From positions 992,001 through 1,056,000 of the forward strand of contig CANTUZ010000001.1 of NCBI GenBank assembly GCA_947846985.1: 64,000 nt of DNA, given 5' to 3'. The position numbers and the translations under genes are program-made. This stretch comes from Fratercula arctica. Its lineage: Eukaryota > Chordata > Aves > Charadriiformes > Alcidae. Positions 62,881-64,000 of this stretch are shown piece after piece. The notes under the pieces are model-generated. The model ran no database searches and was not told the DNA's origin. It saw only the letters and a list, made by a program, of their open reading frames with translations. Every line of letters begins with the position of its first letter. Position 1 is the first letter of the stretch.

Positions 62881-63111
62881 CTCCCAAGCCAGGAGAAACC
62901 CTCTCCCAATACTCAGAGTGATTACTCCAGACAGAGGTGACTCCAGCAGACAGAAGGGACACTGTGACAGGGGAGGATGCTGCCCCACCATCGCTTGGTT
63001 TTCCAGCAAATTCCCAGTTCCGGAGTCTCCAGCACACCAGATCGTGTGTCTGTGCAGGACTCCAGCACCAGGGGCCCAGCACCCTGCGGGAAGGGTCTGC
63101 AGCACCCCCTG

Positions 63112-63238
63112 GCCCCTGGACGGGGCTTGGAGCAACCTGGTCTGGTGGGAGGTGTCCCTGCCCAGGGCAGGGGGTGGCACTGGGTGGCCTTTAAGGTCCC
63201 TTGCAGTCCAAACCACTCTAGGATTCTACGATTCTATC
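63112..63238 (+). mobile_element. CR1 3' fragment
   Basis: cctggacggggcttggagca to the tip gattctacgattctatcgct; plus strand. Confidence 0.9.
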
Positions 63239-63521
63239 GCTCAGGGCTGTGGGTTTTGACAGGCACTGCACCTTGTATCTGATTTTTGAGGGAAGGGAGG
63301 CTGTTGCAGCCATTCCAGAGCTAATGGAGAGTAACCCAGCTCTCACGCAGCTGGGCACTGGGGCCAGGTCTGGCCATGGCCCTTCTCCCCAGCCCGGGGG
63401 GACAAGGAAGCCCCCCAAGCACACAGCCCCACCATGCAGTCTGAGCGATGCGGGGTTGGAATGTCCCATCTCCCATTGCATGAATGACGCCCAACCGGTG
63501 GGGCAAATCCTGCTCCTGGAA

Positions 63522-63790
63522 TTATAGAATCATAGAATGGTTGAGGTTGGAAAGACCTTTCAGATCATCGAGTCCAACCATCAACCCAACACTGACAAGC
63601 CCACCACTAACCCATGTCCCTCAGCACCACGTCTGCCTGGCTTTTAAATCCCTCCAGGGATGGCGACTCCACCACTGCCCTGGGCAGCCTGGTCCAATGC
63701 TTGACAACCCTTTCGGTGACGACATTTTTCCTAATACCCATCCTAAACCTCCCCTGGTGCAACTTGAGGCCGTTTCATCTTGTCCTGAGG
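63522..63790 (-). mobile_element. CR1 LINE fragment
   Basis: Antisense tip aattatagaatcatagaatg to gcaacttgaggccgtttcat; truncated at cttgtcctgagg. Same subfamily as 1-417. Confidence 0.92.
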
Positions 63791-64000
63791 TGAGCATAGC
63801 CCTGTGGTGAATGAGGGTATAACCAAATCTCAGTGCGCCCACCTTCAGGGACTTGGCCATCGAGAACTCAAAAGGACTCAGAGCACCCAGTGCCTTGTCC
63901 CAGCAAAGCCACAGAGAGGTTGGATCCCCTGAGCGTGGTCTCCTCGTTCCCTCCTAAGAGCTACTGACAGATTTCCCAAAGATTTGAAAAGTTCCGAAGA

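Larger units (their letters stand above)
60370..64000 (-). other. CLPB: CLPB intron (partial, 5' side open)
   Basis: This intron precedes the ankyrin exon at 60241-60369 in the transcript. It contains nested CR1 copies (60703-61108), CR1 at 62098-62880, 63112-63238 and 63522-63790. Positions 61110-62095 are unique sequence with no recognisable gene, and 63795-64000 shows nothing certain. Confidence 0.8.

Noticed and set aside
63841..63905. Possible CLPB exon on the minus strand (LSPFEFSMAKSLK followed by gtgggc)
   Set aside because: A donor-like site is present, but the residues do not match the expected segment before VLVTREDD, and the phase does not fit the exon at 60369, which needs one preceding base.

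Overview
The window is vertebrate nuclear DNA, almost certainly from a bird. It carries more than fifty copies of the CR1 LINE, most of them cut short at the 5' end and ending in the ATTCTATG-type 3' repeats typical of avian CR1. The only gene I can support is CLPB (Skd3/ANKCLB), the mitochondrial AAA+ disaggregase. It lies on the minus strand and runs across the whole window: its 5' part is beyond position 64000 and its 3' part is before position 1.

Eight consecutive internal CLPB exons are visible. In transcript order they are 60369-60241, 35494-35397, 29050-28936, 19174-19097, 16165-16110, 11757-11713, 7805-7644 and 4015-3859. All have AG/GT splice boundaries and their phases join without a break (840 nt). 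They encode the last ankyrin-repeat region, the helical linker, and most of the ATPase core of the AAA+ domain: Walker A (split between two exons), the GYVG pore loop, Walker B and the sensor-1 Asn. The C-terminal AAA+ lid/D2-small region and the N-terminal targeting and first ankyrin parts are outside the window.

The rest is intron. Region by region: 1-3.9 kb is an intron with CR1 and a CATC microsatellite. 4.0-7.6 kb holds an inverted CR1 partner and a 145-bp tandem repeat that is followed by inverted copies of itself. 7.8-16 kb holds CR1 copies, a GTGGCTCCATGTCCC minisatellite next to a 45-nt micro-exon, and a 500-bp compound penta/hexanucleotide array. 16-29 kb holds two long CR1 copies with reverse-transcriptase remnants, a 700-bp GGAT/GGAGG array beside the P-loop exon, and a CR1-poor stretch (about 23.3-28.4 kb). 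29-35 kb holds mosaic CR1 copies. 35-60 kb is a giant intron with a purine-rich minisatellite, a dense CR1 cluster from 41 kb on, and repeat-poor blocks that look like candidate conserved noncoding DNA. 60-64 kb holds nested CR1 copies.

I found no tRNA, rRNA, CRISPR array or second protein gene. The notable signals are structural: inverted CR1 pairs around an exon, a palindromic tandem array, a CR1 group with a captured 5' segment, nested CR1 insertions with short flanking repeats, and pyrimidine-rich arrays (in the transcript) just upstream of short exons.
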